A DNA stretch of 64,000 nt. It comes from CAYZJD01 sp964483455 (GTDB lineage Bacteria; Acidobacteriota; Terriglobia; Bryobacterales; Bryobacteraceae). The position numbers and the translations under genes are program-made. The stretch lies in the NCBI GenBank assembly GCA_964483455.1, contig CAZACK010000016.1:1-64000 (forward strand). The letters are read 5' to 3'. Positions 43,110 through 52,089 of this stretch are shown here, one piece after another. The notes under the pieces are model-generated. The model worked only from the letters and a program-made list of their open reading frames with translations, searched no databases and was not told the origin of the DNA. Every line of letters begins with the position of its first letter. Positions within the stretch are counted from its first letter, which is position 1.

Positions 43110-43501
43110 GGCTGCTGCTCGACACCCATGCGCTCATCTGGTGGCTTGTGGACAGCCGCCGGTTGGGTCCATTGGCTAGGAGAGTAATCGTCGACCGAGA
43201 CTCCGAGGTGTGGGTCAGCGCCGCGACGGCGTGGGAGATCAGCATCAAGACAGCTCTCGGCCGGCTGGACTTGGGCGAGCCGCCGGAAGAGTGCCTCCCG
43301 CGCGAGTTGGCTCGGTGCGGCTTCCGAACGCTCGGTGTGAGTTTCGAACACGCCCTCGCGGTACTCTCCCTGCCGCCGCACCACGACGACCCTTTCGATC
43401 GCATGCTGGTCGTCCAGGCTAAATCCGAGGGACTGACAATACTCACCGTGGATCCGCGGATCGCGGCGTACGAAGTCCTGACCATGGACGCCTCCCGCTG
43501 A
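43106..43501 (+). CDS. vapC: PIN-domain toxin, VapC type
   Basis: The 131-residue protein has the PIN-domain acidic residues: Asp6 in LLLDTHALIWWL, Glu in AATAWEISIKTALGRL, and the two Asp of HHDDPFDRML. It is a magnesium-dependent ribonuclease, probably cutting tRNA or rRNA. GTG 43106 overlaps the antitoxin stop. All residues needed for activity are visible, so this is the only complete toxin-antitoxin pair in the window. It lies next to the scaffold gap. Confidence 0.92.
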   Translation: MRLLLDTHALIWWLVDSRRLGPLARRVIVDRDSEVWVSAATAWEISIKTALGRLDLGEPPEECLPRELARCGFRTLGVSFEHALAVLSLPPHHDDPFDRMLVVQAKSEGLTILTVDPRIAAYEVLTMDASR

Positions 43502-43558
43502 GTTCCGCCGCCCCGCAGGCGGCTCTTCAGCATGCCGGCGTCGCGCCATAATCTATCA

Positions 43559-44815
43559 ATGAGCCGGAGCAGTCGATTCCGCATCGCCGTCAGGAGATTT
43601 GGTCCCTTCGAATCCGCAATCGCCAGGCAGTGGGCGAGTTTCGAAGCCGCCGCCGGGACGGGGCTCGATCTGGACGCCGTGGCGCTGGACCTCCACCCGC
43701 TGCACGAGTCGCTCTTTGAGAAGGAAGGGCTAAAGAGCGGCGAGTGGGACGTCGCCTTCGCCGTCACGGACTGGGTCGCCGAGGCGCATTCCTCCGGCGC
43801 GCTCGCCGATCTGGCAGGGCTGATCGGGACGGATCCGCCGCCGGGGTATCCCGATGCCTGGACGCCGTCGCTGCTCCGGCTGCAACAAATCGGCGGCCAG
43901 ATGCTGGGCTTGCCGTACCACGACGGGCCCGAGTGCCTCATCTACCGGAAGGACCTGTTCGAAGACCCCGCCGAGCAGGCCGCTTACGAACGGGCCTTCG
44001 GCGCGCCGTTGCGCGTTCCCGAAACCTGGGACGAGTTCCAGCGGACAGCGCGCTTCTTCACCCGGCCAGAGCAAGGACTGTACGGAACCGTCTTCGCGGC
44101 CTACCCCGATGGCCACAACACCGTCTACGACTTCTGCCTTCAGCTCTGGACTCGCGGCGGCGAGCTGTTCGCTCCCGACGGGCGCCCGCTTCCGGACACC
44201 GAGGCGGCGGCGGACGCGCTCGACTACTACCGCCGGATGGTGAACGACCGCTCCGCGGTTCACCCGAAGGGGCGCGAGTTCGACTCGGTGAAGTCGGGCC
44301 TGGCGTTCTCCGCCGGTGAGGTCGCGATGATGGTCAACTGGTTCGGGTTCGGGGCCATGGCCGAGACGATCGAGGCTTCCCGGGTCAGGGGAAAGGTGAG
44401 TATCGCCGAAATCCCACACGCGCCTGGTTGCGCCGGCGCCTCGCTCAATATCTACTGGATCTTATCGATCGCTTCCGGAAGCCCGCACCGCGATGTCGCC
44501 TGGCGGTTTCTCCGCCACTGCGCGAGCGCAGAGATGGACAAGCTGCTGACCCTCGAAGGAGCCATTGGCTGCCGCAAGTCCTCCTGGTCGGATCCCGATG
44601 TCAATGCCGTCGTGCCATTCTACTCGAGACTGGCGGACCTGCACGCCAACGCCCGGGAGATGCCACGCCTGGCGGAGTGGCCGCAAGTTGCCGCCGCCAT
44701 CGATGAGATGGTGATCGGAGCCATCGACACCGGCGCGCCGGTTGAGGAACTGCTCCGCAAAGCGCGGCGCCGGATCGGCGGCCGCGCCACACTCGTGCTC
44801 AGAACCGCACCGTGA
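43559..44815 (+). CDS. Family 1 solute-binding-like protein without signal peptide
   Basis: The 418-residue protein resembles sugar-binding proteins of ABC importers: LYPHDGP-type pocket residues in GLPYHDGPECLIYRKDLFED, PETWDEFQRTARFFTRPE, FCLQLWTRGGELFAPDGRPL and AFSAGEVAMMVNWFGFGAMA. Unlike normal members it starts MSRSSRFRIAVRRFGPFESA, with no signal peptide, lipobox or membrane helix, and no ABC permease is nearby. CATAAT (43547-43552) ends six bases before ATG 43559, again without Shine-Dalgarno. It may be a cytosolic sensor of a sugar. It overlaps the sensor kinase gene tail to tail by 17 bases. Confidence 0.75.
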   Translation: MSRSSRFRIAVRRFGPFESAIARQWASFEAAAGTGLDLDAVALDLHPLHESLFEKEGLKSGEWDVAFAVTDWVAEAHSSGALADLAGLIGTDPPPGYPDAWTPSLLRLQQIGGQMLGLPYHDGPECLIYRKDLFEDPAEQAAYERAFGAPLRVPETWDEFQRTARFFTRPEQGLYGTVFAAYPDGHNTVYDFCLQLWTRGGELFAPDGRPLPDTEAAADALDYYRRMVNDRSAVHPKGREFDSVKSGLAFSAGEVAMMVNWFGFGAMAETIEASRVRGKVSIAEIPHAPGCAGASLNIYWILSIASGSPHRDVAWRFLRHCASAEMDKLLTLEGAIGCRKSSWSDPDVNAVVPFYSRLADLHANAREMPRLAEWPQVAAAIDEMVIGAIDTGAPVEELLRKARRRIGGRATLVLRTAP

Positions 44816-46115
44816 AACGTGTCGGGCCGCCGGGCTGGGAATCGAGCGAGAAGTGGAAGTTGTGGTGGGTCAGGATCTCGCGTACCATGGTCAGCCCGAT
44901 GCCCCGGCCGTTCTCCTTGGTGCTGAAGAACGGCGTGAACAGATTGGCCTTCGCTTCCGGGCTGATCCCCTGGCCGCTGTCCTCGATGGCGGCGGACCTC
45001 CTGTCCAGGCGCACGGTGATGGCGCCGTTCTCGCCGATGGCTTCGATGGCGTTGCGTAGCACGTTCACGAACACCTGCTCCATCTGGTTCTTGTCCAGCG
45101 GGACAATCTCCGGCGTTTCGGAGACGTCCCATTTCCAGTCGATCCGCTTCCGGTCGCACTCGGGCTTCAGGAGAACGGCCAGGTCTTCCAGAAGCTCCTT
45201 GACGTCGCACGGCCGCAGTTCCGGCTTGGGCAGGCGGATGACGTCGGCGTAGCTCTTCATGAACGCATTGAGGTGCTGGTTGCGCGACATCGCCACCTGA
45301 AGCGCTGTCTCGAAGTCGCGCCGGTCGGATTCCCGCAACTGATCGCGGTAGATCAAGCAGGACTGGAGCAGCGAGTTGCTCGCGCCGATGGAGTTGTTGA
45401 TCTCGTGCGACATCAGGCGGATGATCTTGCCGTAGGCGGCGCGCTCGGCTTTCCGCAATTCCTCGGTGAGTTCCTCCATCATGAGGAAACGACGCGGGAA
45501 GCCGCGGTCCTGAAAGCTCGACAGGCGGCACAGCACGCGGCGGGCGCCGTCGAGGGGCACGATCCGCGACTCGCCCGGGCTCAACGCCGCCAGTTCTTCG
45601 GCGAACTGGCCCACGGCATCCTGGAGCGTCTTTCCGGCGAGCTGCTCGGCCGGGGTTTGCAGCATCCGCACGGCCGCCGGGTTGGCGATCGAGATGCGAT
45701 CGTCGAAGTCGAAGATCAGGACTCCCAGCGGGGACGACTGGATGATCTGGCTGATGAAGTAATACTGCTCGAGGAGCCGGACGCGCTCCTCGCGCAGCCG
45801 GTCGATCATCTTGTTGTAGACGCCGATGAGTTCGTCGAGCTCCGGCTGGCCGACTTCCCGCAGGCGCGTGGTGAATTCCGCGTCGCGCAGGAACTGCGTC
45901 CCGGTGCGGATCAGTTGCAGCGGGACGAAGATGCTTCGGAACACGCGAATCCCAACAGCCACGGAAACCCCGAGAAGCGCCTCGGCGGCCAGCAGCCACC
46001 AGCGCTGCTGGCGGAGGAAATAGACGGCCAGCGCCGCGACCAACAAGTGAACTGCGACGAGATAGAGGACGACTTTGCCGCGCAGCGTCACGTGTGGATC
46101 CAGAGTTATCGTCAT
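44799..46115 (-). CDS. Membrane sensor histidine kinase, NtrY-like
   Basis: From ATG 46115 the 438-residue protein has two adjacent membrane segments near 13-55 (VVLYLVAVHLLVAALAVYFL; WWLLAAEALLGVSVAVGIRV). A HAMP-like linker follows, then a PAS domain (SSPLGVLIFDFDDRISIANP) and the phosphorylated His in LMSHEINNSIGASN. The ATPase domain shows VLRNAIEAIGENG, IEDSGQGISPEAK and GRGIGLTMVREIL. There is almost no periplasmic sensing domain, so signals are probably sensed in the membrane or by PAS. No response regulator is next to it. It ends overlapping the solute-binding-like gene by 17 bases. Confidence 0.9.
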   Translation of the reverse strand: MTITLDPHVTLRGKVVLYLVAVHLLVAALAVYFLRQQRWWLLAAEALLGVSVAVGIRVFRSIFVPLQLIRTGTQFLRDAEFTTRLREVGQPELDELIGVYNKMIDRLREERVRLLEQYYFISQIIQSSPLGVLIFDFDDRISIANPAAVRMLQTPAEQLAGKTLQDAVGQFAEELAALSPGESRIVPLDGARRVLCRLSSFQDRGFPRRFLMMEELTEELRKAERAAYGKIIRLMSHEINNSIGASNSLLQSCLIYRDQLRESDRRDFETALQVAMSRNQHLNAFMKSYADVIRLPKPELRPCDVKELLEDLAVLLKPECDRKRIDWKWDVSETPEIVPLDKNQMEQVFVNVLRNAIEAIGENGAITVRLDRRSAAIEDSGQGISPEAKANLFTPFFSTKENGRGIGLTMVREILTHHNFHFSLDSQPGGPTRFTVRF

Positions 46116-46484
46116 GAAAAAAAAGAACTTGACATACGAATCTGCACGACGCCGGACAGCCCGGCGTCCGATAGCGGACACCCCGGCAGTCGAGGGTCAA
46201 AGTGGGCCCAAGCCGTGGGGAGAACACCGCGCCACTGGATCAATGGGCATCAAAGGGTGCGATGGAATTTGACCAAAGGAACCCGAGCCGCGGGTTCATC
46301 GCATCCAGACAGCCCGGCCGATTGTACCTCGGGTGCGCCGAAAGCGACCGCGGCGAGACAATGGAAAGTGACCTAACTCATTGTAGGGACAGGAAAACGC
46401 ATCTTGTGTCACAGGTGTCACCGAGTCACGGGGCACAGGTCGGGCCAGGTGCTGAGCAGAGGGCCGCACCGCTAAGATGGATTT
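46116..46484. other. Divergent intergenic region between the sensor kinase and the acyl-CoA dehydrogenase
   Basis: This 369-base stretch holds no recognisable gene. It contains a hairpin, GACGCCGG-ACAGC-CCGGCGTC (46148-46168), and a run of A on the plus strand (46116-46124) directly upstream of the kinase start. A TTGACA (about 46130) has no matching -10. At its right end TAAGAT (46473-46478) serves the dehydrogenase gene. Confidence 0.5.
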
Positions 46485-47654
46485 ATGTCTTCGTTTCGAG
46501 GGGTGGACTACCTCCAGATCGACTCGCTGCTCAGCGAAGAGGAACTGCTCGTCCGCCAGACGGCGCGGCAATTTGTCGAAGACCGCGTGCTGCCGGTGAT
46601 CCGCGACTGCTATCGGGAGGCCCGCTTCCCCTCCGAGTTGATTCGGGAGATGGGAGCGCTTGGGTTTTTCGGCGCGAACCTGGAAGGCTATGGGTGCGCC
46701 GGCATGAGCAATGTCGAGTACGGGCTGATCATGCAGGAGATCGAGCGGGGTGACTCCGGCGTTCGAAGCTGCGTCTCGGTTCAAGGGGCGCTGGTGATGT
46801 ACCCGATTCTCACCTTCGGGTCGGAGGAGCAGAAGCGGCGGTGGCTGCCGAAGCTGCAATCGGGCGAGGCGCTCGGCTGCTTCGGGCTGACGGAGCCGGA
46901 CTTCGGCTCGAATCCGGCTGGCATGCGCGCGACGGCACGGCGCGACGGCAGCGGCTGGGTGCTGAACGGCGAGAAGACGTGGATCACCAATGGGTCGGTG
47001 GCGGACGTGGCCGTCGTCTGGGCGCGGACGGAGGACGGCGTCCGGGGTTTCCTCGTGGAACGAGGAACGCCGGGTTATGCAACCTCGGACATTCATGGGA
47101 AGTGGTCCATGCGGGCCTCGGTGACGTCGAGCCTCTCGTTTTCCGATTGCCGGATCCCGGGGGAGAATATGCTGCCGGTTTCGATGGGCCTTAAGAGCGC
47201 GCTGATGTGCCTGACTCAGGCGCGCTACGGGATCGGCTGGGGCGTGATCGGAGCGGCCATGGACTGCTACGAGACCGCGCGGCAGTACACGCTGGTGCGG
47301 AAGCAGTTCGACGACCGTCCGATCGCCTCGCACCAGCTTGTGCAGGACAAACTCGCCTGGATGATCACCGAGATCAGCAAGGCGCAGCTTCTGGCGTTGC
47401 ACGTCGGCCGGCTGAAGGACAAGGGGAAGGCTGAGCCCGCCCACGTGTCGATGCTGAAGCGCAATAACGCGGCCATGGCGATCGAGTGCGCCCGCATCAG
47501 CCGCGACCTGCTTGGCGCCAACGGGATCACCGACGAGTACCCGATCATGCGCCACCTGTGCAACCTGGAGACGGTGAAGACCTACGAGGGGACGGACCAC
47601 ATTCACGCGTTGGTGATCGGGGAGAGGGTGACGGGGATTCCGGCGTACAAGTAG
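46485..47654 (+). CDS. Acyl-CoA dehydrogenase, glutaryl-CoA dehydrogenase-like
   Basis: The 389-residue flavoenzyme has the acyl-CoA dehydrogenase signatures CFGLTEPDFGSNPAGMRATA, GEKTWITNGSVADV and RKQFDDRPIASHQLVQDKLA. The catalytic base is Glu368 in YEGTDHIHALVIGERVTG. The last motif and overall sequence point to glutaryl-CoA dehydrogenase, which makes crotonyl-CoA in lysine, tryptophan and aromatic degradation. Substrate specificity is inferred. TAAGAT lies six bases before ATG 46485 with no Shine-Dalgarno, so the mRNA is predicted to be leaderless. Two GC hairpins follow the gene. Confidence 0.88.
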   Translation: MSSFRGVDYLQIDSLLSEEELLVRQTARQFVEDRVLPVIRDCYREARFPSELIREMGALGFFGANLEGYGCAGMSNVEYGLIMQEIERGDSGVRSCVSVQGALVMYPILTFGSEEQKRRWLPKLQSGEALGCFGLTEPDFGSNPAGMRATARRDGSGWVLNGEKTWITNGSVADVAVVWARTEDGVRGFLVERGTPGYATSDIHGKWSMRASVTSSLSFSDCRIPGENMLPVSMGLKSALMCLTQARYGIGWGVIGAAMDCYETARQYTLVRKQFDDRPIASHQLVQDKLAWMITEISKAQLLALHVGRLKDKGKAEPAHVSMLKRNNAAMAIECARISRDLLGANGITDEYPIMRHLCNLETVKTYEGTDHIHALVIGERVTGIPAYK

Positions 47655-47658
47655 GAGC

Positions 47659-47726
47659 GCGCCGGGTGCTGCCCGGCGCAAAAGGCGGGCCTTTGGCCTG
47701 CGCGGGCGCGGAGCGCTGCTCCGCGC
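47659..47726. repeat. Two strong GC hairpins after the dehydrogenase gene
   Basis: GCGCCGGG-TGCTG-CCCGGCGC (47659-47679) and GCGCGGAGC-GCT-GCTCCGCGC (47706-47726) lie within 70 bases of the stop. A T-rich TCTTTTCTTTTT follows near 47758. They may slow or end transcription between this gene and the convergent GH2 gene. TGCGCCTTCGGCGG near 47751 recurs near 53015. Confidence 0.6.
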
Positions 47727-47858
47727 AAGGCAAGGATGGAGGTGCGCCTTCGGCGGTCTTTTCTTTTTGCCGGCGGTCCCGCCAATCAAATGTTGGTTTG
47801 CCGGAAAGGCCAAAGTCCAGGGCGCGGAGCGCGGGGCGTGCCGCGGGATTGAGGCGGA

Positions 47859-50474
47859 CTAGCGGCCGCGGCCCACGTTCCACCCATCCACAACCACCAC
47901 CGGCTCGGCGCCGCTAAGATCCTTGACCCGGTATCTACCCGTGACCTCCCGCTTCTCGCCCGGCAACAAGGGGAAATAGTTGTCCTCCCAAAGGACAGGC
48001 AGCACCTCCTCGCCGCCCTCCCCTTTCGTCACCTTCACGTGAGCGGCGAACGCCAGCGACCGCGCCGGGTTTCGCACCGACACTTTCACCACGTGCTCGT
48101 CCTGCCGCCGCTCGATCGTTCGCGAAACATCGAGCCGCACTTCGGGCAGCCTCTCCAGCGACGTCAAGTCCGCGAACGTCTTCGTGGGCGTGTGATACCA
48201 CGTGGACTTGTCCCAGTCCGGCGTCTCCGGCTTCGCCGAAAGCCAGTAGAAGTTCCGGCTGATCACCTTGCCGGCGGAATCCGCGAGGGTCAGTGCGACA
48301 AAGTAAGTAGTTGTAAGACCTGGAATCTCCGGAATCACAAATGCACGCGTCACGCTATCCGGGCCGGATTCGAGCGCCGCTTCCCTTGAGAACTTCTCCG
48401 TCAGGTCGAAATCAAGAACCTTCGCCGCCGCCTTTAGCCCGTGAAACGGTTCGGCCCAGGAGTTCACCACCACCACCGAGCGGTCATCGTAGGAGTACTG
48501 GATGTGCAACGGCTCGCAGGCTTTCTTGGCTCCGAAATAGGATCCGCCGGGTCTGAGGTAGTAGTCGTACAGGTGCCAGATCATTGACGGCCAGGCGTTG
48601 TTGAGCATCCATTGGATGACCCCGGTTGCGGTGTACTTGTTTCGCCCGAATGCCTCGAACATCGCCCGGTGGCTTTCGTAGGCCAGCACCTGGGCCTTCC
48701 AGGCGTAGTCCTCCAGGTTGCTGGCTTTGCCGAAACGCTGCTCGAGCGCCTCGGTGAATACCCGCAGGTCGCGGAACGGTCCTCCGCCGCAGTGATACTC
48801 CCAATCCTCGTTGACCGGCCAGAGGCGGCTCGCCGGCAGCATCCGCCGAAGGCTTTCCACCGGCGGCGGCGAGGGCCCGGGTCCGGTTTCGGTGTTGAAG
48901 CCGTAGGCCCCGCCTCGTTTCGTGTCGAGATACCAGTACGACGGCGCCACATACTCATAAGGGCCGCGCATTTTCACTCCGCTGGGGCCCGACGCCGCCG
49001 GCTTCTCCGTCGCCGAGGACAGCACGGGATTCGGCCAATCGGTTTCCTTGAGCACACGCAGGTAGGCCTCCTCGACCTTCGCCGGCGGCGGGCCGTCGCT
49101 CCCGTTCAGCCACACGAAGACGCTTGGATGGCTCCGCAGCCGCCGCGCCTGGTCCCGCAGCGACTCCGCCGCCACCGCATGGTCTTCCTCGTCCCACTTC
49201 TCCCACTGCTCCCAGTGGTCGCAACAACACCATCCGGGCATCGCCAGAAGCCCCAGGCGGTCCGTCAGCTCATAGAACCGTTCGTCCTCCAGCTTGCCCT
49301 CGAGCCGGATGGTGTTCAGGTTCATGTCCCGGACGTAGCGGAGCTCGGCTTGCTGCCGCTCCGGATCCTGCCGCAGCATCATCTCGGACGTCCACCCGGC
49401 GCCCCGGATCAGAATTTTCCGCCCGTTGATCCGGAACAGCCGGTGCCCTTCGTCCGTCAGCTCGGAGGTTACTTCCCGGATTCCAAACCGTATCGACTGG
49501 CGGTCGGACACCGCGCCCGCGGCTTCGAACTCCAGCGTGAGCTCGTGGAGATTCTGCGGCCCGTACTGCCAGGGCCACCACAGCTTCGGCTGTTGCATTT
49601 GGAGCTGCGCGAAGCGGTCCGGAGTGAACCGCACCGTCTTCGCCTGCCGCGCCTCCAGCTTCACTTGCTGGGCGAACTCGATGTTCCCGATCCTGCCCCG
49701 CAGCGTTCCGGCCACCGCTTCGTTCCGCCCGTTTTGAAGCTCCGCCGCTACCGTCAGGCGAGCGGTATCGAGCGACGGAAAATCCAGCTTTGTCACCACC
49801 TGCGGCCATCGGACGGCTACCGGACCCGTTGCCGCCAGCGATACTCCATGCCACAGCCCCATGTTCTTGTCGGGCGGCGCCGGGTTCCAGTCCACGAACG
49901 TGATCGCCAGATCGTCGGGCTGCGGCGGAGACACCTCCACCGCCAGCACGTTGGGGCCGTCCCAGGTAATGTCGCGGGTGACATTCAGCTCGTGCACCCG
50001 GTAGGCGCCTACCACCTGCTCTTGGCCGGCGACGAGCCTCCCATTCAGCCAGATATTCGCCCGGTAATTGATCCCGTCAAACCTCAGCCACAGCATCTTG
50101 CCGCGATAAGCGTCCGGTGCGCGGAACTCGGTGCGATACCACCACGCCATCCGGAACGGGCTGCCCGGCGGCATCGCGATGTTGGAGAAGTTCTCCGCGA
50201 TCGGGTAGGTCACCCCGGGGTAGGATCGAAGGTTCATCCCGTAATGAGGATCCGGGAATACCTCCCTGGCCGCCAGCGCGGCCGCCACTGTCGACGGGAC
50301 CTTTGCCGGATACCATCCCCGCGGCTGGAACTTCGTGGTCGATAACACCGCGCCGCCTTCGTGCACCTGGGCCGAGGATTCGATCGCCCAGCCGTCCTTC
50401 AGCCACAGTCTTTCCTCGGCCGCGGCGCCGGCCGCAGAAAGCAGACACAGAATGCCCCATTTGCTCGCGGTCAT
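47859..50474 (-). CDS. Exported GH2 glycosidase, exo-beta-D-glucosaminidase (CsxA)-like
   Basis: The 871-residue protein has a signal peptide (WGILCLLSAAGAAAEE). A GH2 sugar-binding beta domain follows (WYRTEFRAPDAYRGKMLWLR; NYRANIWLNGRLV), then immunoglobulin-like domains and a TIM barrel. The acid/base Asp in FVWLNGSDGPPP (about 460) and nucleophile Glu in YGFNTETGPG (about 529) are the CsxA-type pattern, in which Ser-Asp replaces the Asn-Glu of classic GH2. It would release glucosamine from chitosan-like chains, or mannose-type residues if it is a relative. It is alone on its strand; a GATAAT box and GGAG site precede ATG 50474. Confidence 0.82.
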   Translation of the reverse strand: MTASKWGILCLLSAAGAAAEERLWLKDGWAIESSAQVHEGGAVLSTTKFQPRGWYPAKVPSTVAAALAAREVFPDPHYGMNLRSYPGVTYPIAENFSNIAMPPGSPFRMAWWYRTEFRAPDAYRGKMLWLRFDGINYRANIWLNGRLVAGQEQVVGAYRVHELNVTRDITWDGPNVLAVEVSPPQPDDLAITFVDWNPAPPDKNMGLWHGVSLAATGPVAVRWPQVVTKLDFPSLDTARLTVAAELQNGRNEAVAGTLRGRIGNIEFAQQVKLEARQAKTVRFTPDRFAQLQMQQPKLWWPWQYGPQNLHELTLEFEAAGAVSDRQSIRFGIREVTSELTDEGHRLFRINGRKILIRGAGWTSEMMLRQDPERQQAELRYVRDMNLNTIRLEGKLEDERFYELTDRLGLLAMPGWCCCDHWEQWEKWDEEDHAVAAESLRDQARRLRSHPSVFVWLNGSDGPPPAKVEEAYLRVLKETDWPNPVLSSATEKPAASGPSGVKMRGPYEYVAPSYWYLDTKRGGAYGFNTETGPGPSPPPVESLRRMLPASRLWPVNEDWEYHCGGGPFRDLRVFTEALEQRFGKASNLEDYAWKAQVLAYESHRAMFEAFGRNKYTATGVIQWMLNNAWPSMIWHLYDYYLRPGGSYFGAKKACEPLHIQYSYDDRSVVVVNSWAEPFHGLKAAAKVLDFDLTEKFSREAALESGPDSVTRAFVIPEIPGLTTTYFVALTLADSAGKVISRNFYWLSAKPETPDWDKSTWYHTPTKTFADLTSLERLPEVRLDVSRTIERRQDEHVVKVSVRNPARSLAFAAHVKVTKGEGGEEVLPVLWEDNYFPLLPGEKREVTGRYRVKDLSGAEPVVVVDGWNVGRGR

Positions 50475-50693
50475 GATGTCTCCAATCGGACCCCATTATC
50501 TCTCACGCTCCGGAGCCGGAGTTTCGCCTCATCGCAGCCGGTCAAGGCGGCCGGGCCGGCGTCGGATAGCGGTGATGACGTTCTCGCAGCGCCAGAGGAG
50601 CATGGTGCGTTCCGGGGGCGGATAAGAACCGGGATACCATACGACTCTCCCAGAGGCTGACGGAAACACGCTTTGCGTGGGGCAATTCGGCTT

Positions 50694-50768
50694 TGGTAGC
50701 GCTAACGGGATTCGAACCCGTATTTGAGCCTTGAGAGGGCTCCGTCCTAACCCTTAGACGATAGCGCC
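50694..50768 (-). tRNA. tRNA-Glu (anticodon CUC)
   Basis: The minus strand folds as a full cloverleaf. The acceptor is GGCGCTA with TAGCGCT, the D arm GTCT/GGAC, and the anticodon stem GAGCC/GGCTC with loop CTCTCAA (anticodon CUC). The T arm is ACGGG-TTCGAAT-CCCGT, and an encoded CCA ends at 50694. The 75 bases include CCA. One G-U pair closes the acceptor. Confidence 0.97.
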
Positions 50769-50781
50769 GCGGGGCATATTC

Positions 50782-50787
50782 AGTATA
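50782..50787 (-). promoter_or_regulatory. -10 box of the tRNA-Glu gene
   Basis: TATACT on the minus strand lies 13 bases before the mature 5' end, a usual distance for tRNA promoters. No clear -35 is seen. Confidence 0.5.
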
Positions 50788-50805
50788 GCAGGGACCACGC
50801 CCGGC

Positions 50806-51342
50806 TCAGGGCCGCGCTCGACCCGCGGGCAGGTTCAGCAGTTTCTCGAGGAGCGCCGGAACCGACTTCTCCTGTTCCATCCAAACGCGGTCCTCACCCG
50901 TATACTGGCCGCGAATGACGCCGTCCCGGTCAATGAAGACGCCGATCGGCAGGAAGGTCCTTTGCATCGGCGGCCGGCCGAGGAAGGAGAACACCGGCGC
51001 GCGGTCATCGAAGCCTACCGGGAGAGTGAGCCGCAACCGCTGTTGGTATTGCAGGGCTTTTTCCCGCGCCAGGTCGTCGATGGCCACGGCGAAGGGCCGG
51101 AAGCCTCGCATGCCGTACACTCCTTTCAGTTTCTCCATGAGCTCGCAGGTCCTCCGGCAATGCGGGCAGTCAGTCCGAATGAACAACAGCATCACGACGT
51201 TGCCCCTTAGTGTGCTGAGAGGAACCTGCTGGCCGCCGGTCAATCTGATGATGTATTCGGGCGACCGCCGCAAGTTCGGGCTATCGGCGGCAGACGGCAC
51301 GAAGAATATCAGCGCGCAGGATCCCAGGAGCAGGATGCGCAT
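50806..51342 (-). CDS. Exported thioredoxin-like (TlpA-type) protein
   Basis: From ATG 51342 the 178-residue protein has a signal peptide (ILLLGSCALIFFVPSAAD). A thioredoxin-like domain follows, with CPHC in MLLFIRTDCPHCRRTCELME and TFLPIGVFIDRDGVIRGQYT. It should act in the periplasm as a thiol reductase or peroxiredoxin-like partner. The open frame extends to 51837 but that part is antisense to its neighbour. It is a tandem paralogue of the next gene (51432-52010), sharing the order SPEY-GGQQV-RGNVV-CPHC-RTF-P. Confidence 0.85.
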   Translation of the reverse strand: MRILLLGSCALIFFVPSAADSPNLRRSPEYIIRLTGGQQVPLSTLRGNVVMLLFIRTDCPHCRRTCELMEKLKGVYGMRGFRPFAVAIDDLAREKALQYQQRLRLTLPVGFDDRAPVFSFLGRPPMQRTFLPIGVFIDRDGVIRGQYTGEDRVWMEQEKSVPALLEKLLNLPAGRARP

Positions 51343-51431
51343 CGCCGCTTCGAGTCGCGGCAGCGCGCGTGCGGCCACAGCCGCCGCGGGTTGAACTTCG
51401 CGGCGGCATGCCGTGGCGGAAGGACGGAGCA

Positions 51432-52010
51432 TCAAGAGGACTTCTTCTTCGCCGTGCCTCCGTTGGCGGATGAGGAGGCCGGCTTGTGGTTCGGACGCTC
51501 CTTGAGCAGCGGTTCCAGCGTTGCCCGGACGTTCTGCTCCTGGTTGAGCCAGAGCTTGTCGTCGCCAAGATACTGGCCTCGGATGGTGCCGCGGCGATCG
51601 ATCAGCACCAGCATCGGCACGAACGTGCGCAGCATGGGCGAACGTTCGATGTAGGTGAAGACTGGATCTCGAGTATCGTAGCCAACCGGGAATGTCAGCC
51701 TGTGGCGCTTGATGAACTCTGGCAGAAGCATCTTCGACATTTCGTTGAACGCAACTGCCATCGTCCGGAAGCCTCGGGGGCCGTACTCGGCTTGGAGCCG
51801 CTCCATCATCTCGCACGTCTTCTGGCAGTGCGGGCATTCCGTCGAAATGAACAGGAGCGCCACCACATTGCCTCTCTGGCTGCTGAGGAGGACTTGCTGG
51901 CCGTTGGTGAGCTTAACGGCGTACTCCGGCGAAGGCCGCGGCACCACACCGTCCGCCGATAACGGCATGCCCAACGCCATTGCACAGATGACGGCTTCCA
52001 AAAAGCGCAT
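51432..52010 (-). CDS. Exported thioredoxin-like (TlpA-type) protein, paralogue
   Basis: The 192-residue protein (ATG 52010, AGGAAGGG about 7 bases upstream, TAGACT box) has a signal peptide (LEAVICAMALGMPLSADG) and the same domain as its neighbour: LLFISTECPHCQKTCEMMER with the redox pair CPHC, then FVPMLVLIDRRGTIRGQYLG. It differs by a Lys/Ser-rich tail. The two genes are 89 bases apart on one strand and are a recent-looking duplication. Their targets are unknown. Confidence 0.85.
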   Translation of the reverse strand: MRFLEAVICAMALGMPLSADGVVPRPSPEYAVKLTNGQQVLLSSQRGNVVALLFISTECPHCQKTCEMMERLQAEYGPRGFRTMAVAFNEMSKMLLPEFIKRHRLTFPVGYDTRDPVFTYIERSPMLRTFVPMLVLIDRRGTIRGQYLGDDKLWLNQEQNVRATLEPLLKERPNHKPASSSANGGTAKKKSS

Positions 52011-52089
52011 GAACGGGACCCTTCCTGATTTCTTTCCAGTCTAACGCAACATCGGCGCCCTTCGGCGAGGGCCTCGGATATCGGCCAGT

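Noticed and set aside
46129..46134. TTGACA as a -35 box on the plus strand
   Set aside because: No -10-like hexamer follows at 16-18 bases and no gene starts within 300 bases; the dehydrogenase has its own TAAGAT box.
50475..50693. Possible short gene on the minus strand (ending RENVITAIRRRPGRLDRLR)
   Set aside because: The peptide is suggestive of a regulator end, but I could not place it in a family and there is no start or ribosome site.
51343..51837. 165-residue N-terminal extension of the first TlpA-like gene
   Set aside because: It is an out-of-frame reading of the neighbouring paralogue; the signal peptide begins at ATG 51342.
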